Positions 6,737-6,934 of a DNA stretch of 6,934 nucleotides are shown piece after piece. The notes below the pieces were generated by a model. It had not been told where the DNA came from and made no database searches. It saw only the letters and a program-made list of their open reading frames with translations. The DNA is from Tannerella sp. GTDB taxonomy: Bacteria; Bacteroidota; Bacteroidia; Bacteroidales; Tannerellaceae. The stretch lies in assembly GCA_031268395.1 (NCBI GenBank), contig JAIRXI010000174.1, positions 1 to 6,934 on the forward strand, given 5' to 3'. The position numbers were made by a program, and so were the translations under genes. The stretch's first letter is position 1; every line of letters begins with the position of its first letter.

Positions 6737-6934
6737 CGTGTATGTTTTAAGAAGTCGACTGTTTTTCTGTGGGGAAACGGACTCCATCCAATGGTTTAAT
6801 CCGCTTGCTCCTGTCAGATATAAGGGCAGGTAAAGTCGCTGATTTACAGGACATCCCCCCCCCCCCGGGGTCGGTGTATCTCGCAATTGGTGTTTTGGTG
6901 GGTGTGTGTTATCCGTGGCGCAATTGGGTCGCTG
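6737..6934. other. Intergenic sequence with a 12-base C run, no credible gene
   Basis: I see no supported gene. On the minus strand one frame is open from the right edge through the terminator to about 6602, and another is open from the edge to a stop at 6844-6846. Neither has recognisable protein character. Either could be the 3' end of a gene beyond the window. The stretch holds a homopolymer of twelve C (6855-6866) followed by four G, a G/T-rich tract (about 6889-6910), and a short direct repeat CGCAATTGG at 6882-6890 and 6919-6927. Confidence 0.5.
6855..6866. repeat. Homopolymeric tract of 12 C
   Basis: Twelve consecutive C are followed directly by four G (6867-6870). It lies about 315 bases upstream of the susC start and upstream of the minus-strand terminator. 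Tracts of this length can change length during replication. They are also a common place for sequencing or assembly error, so the exact length should be treated with caution. Confidence 0.8.

Noticed and set aside
6309..6833. Plus-strand open frame across the susC start and leader
   Set aside because: It is antisense to the susC signal peptide and reads through the leader and terminator with no recognisable protein.
6602..6886. Minus-strand open frame starting at TTG near the C tract
   Set aside because: It passes straight through the strong terminator hairpin, has a poly-Gly stretch created by the homopolymer, and shows no protein-family features.
6882..6934. Possible start of a CRISPR-like array
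   Set aside because: Only nine bases repeat, only two copies exist, and CRISPR repeats are longer. There is no cas gene in the window.

Overview
The window looks like Bacteroidota (Bacteroidales-type) chromosomal DNA. The main evidence is a complete SusC/SusD pair, an outer-membrane glycan-import arrangement found essentially only in that phylum. Other support comes from a lipoprotein-type SusD, the near absence of Shine-Dalgarno sequences, and a tyrosine recombinase with the Arm-binding/SAM-like layout common in Bacteroidota mobile elements. All genes I can support lie on the minus strand.

Layout from left to right: (1) Positions 1-887 encode the N-terminal 295 residues of a tyrosine recombinase (integrase). 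It runs off the left edge just after the first catalytic arginine. (2) Positions 888-1504 hold no convincing gene. The stretch begins AT-rich (about 888-1020), then becomes a conspicuously GC-rich, palindrome-dense segment (about 1040-1231), then a short hairpin, a rho-independent terminator for the susCD operon (1394-1432), and an AT-rich inverted repeat abutting the susD stop. (3) Positions 1505-3334 encode a SusD-family surface lipoprotein. (4) Positions 3353-6541 encode a SusC-family TonB-dependent transporter, 18 nt upstream of susD in transcription order. (5) Positions 6542-6934 are the susC leader and upstream intergenic DNA. They contain a possible folded leader, a strong minus-strand terminator hairpin, a 12-base C run and no credible gene.

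How the genes work together: SusD caps the SusC barrel on the cell surface and hands bound oligosaccharide (or another large nutrient) to the TonB-energised transporter. They form a two-gene operon ending at the 1394-1432 terminator. No glycoside hydrolase, surface glycan-binding protein or regulator is visible, so the substrate cannot be named. The integrase is separated from the operon by a terminator and by a marked change in base composition. It most likely belongs to a neighbouring integrative element whose end falls inside 888-1400, although a role for it in recombining the adjacent inverted repeats cannot be excluded.

I found no clearly novel multi-gene system. The least-explained structure is the GC-rich inverted-repeat cluster at 1049-1231, between the integrase start and the susD terminator.
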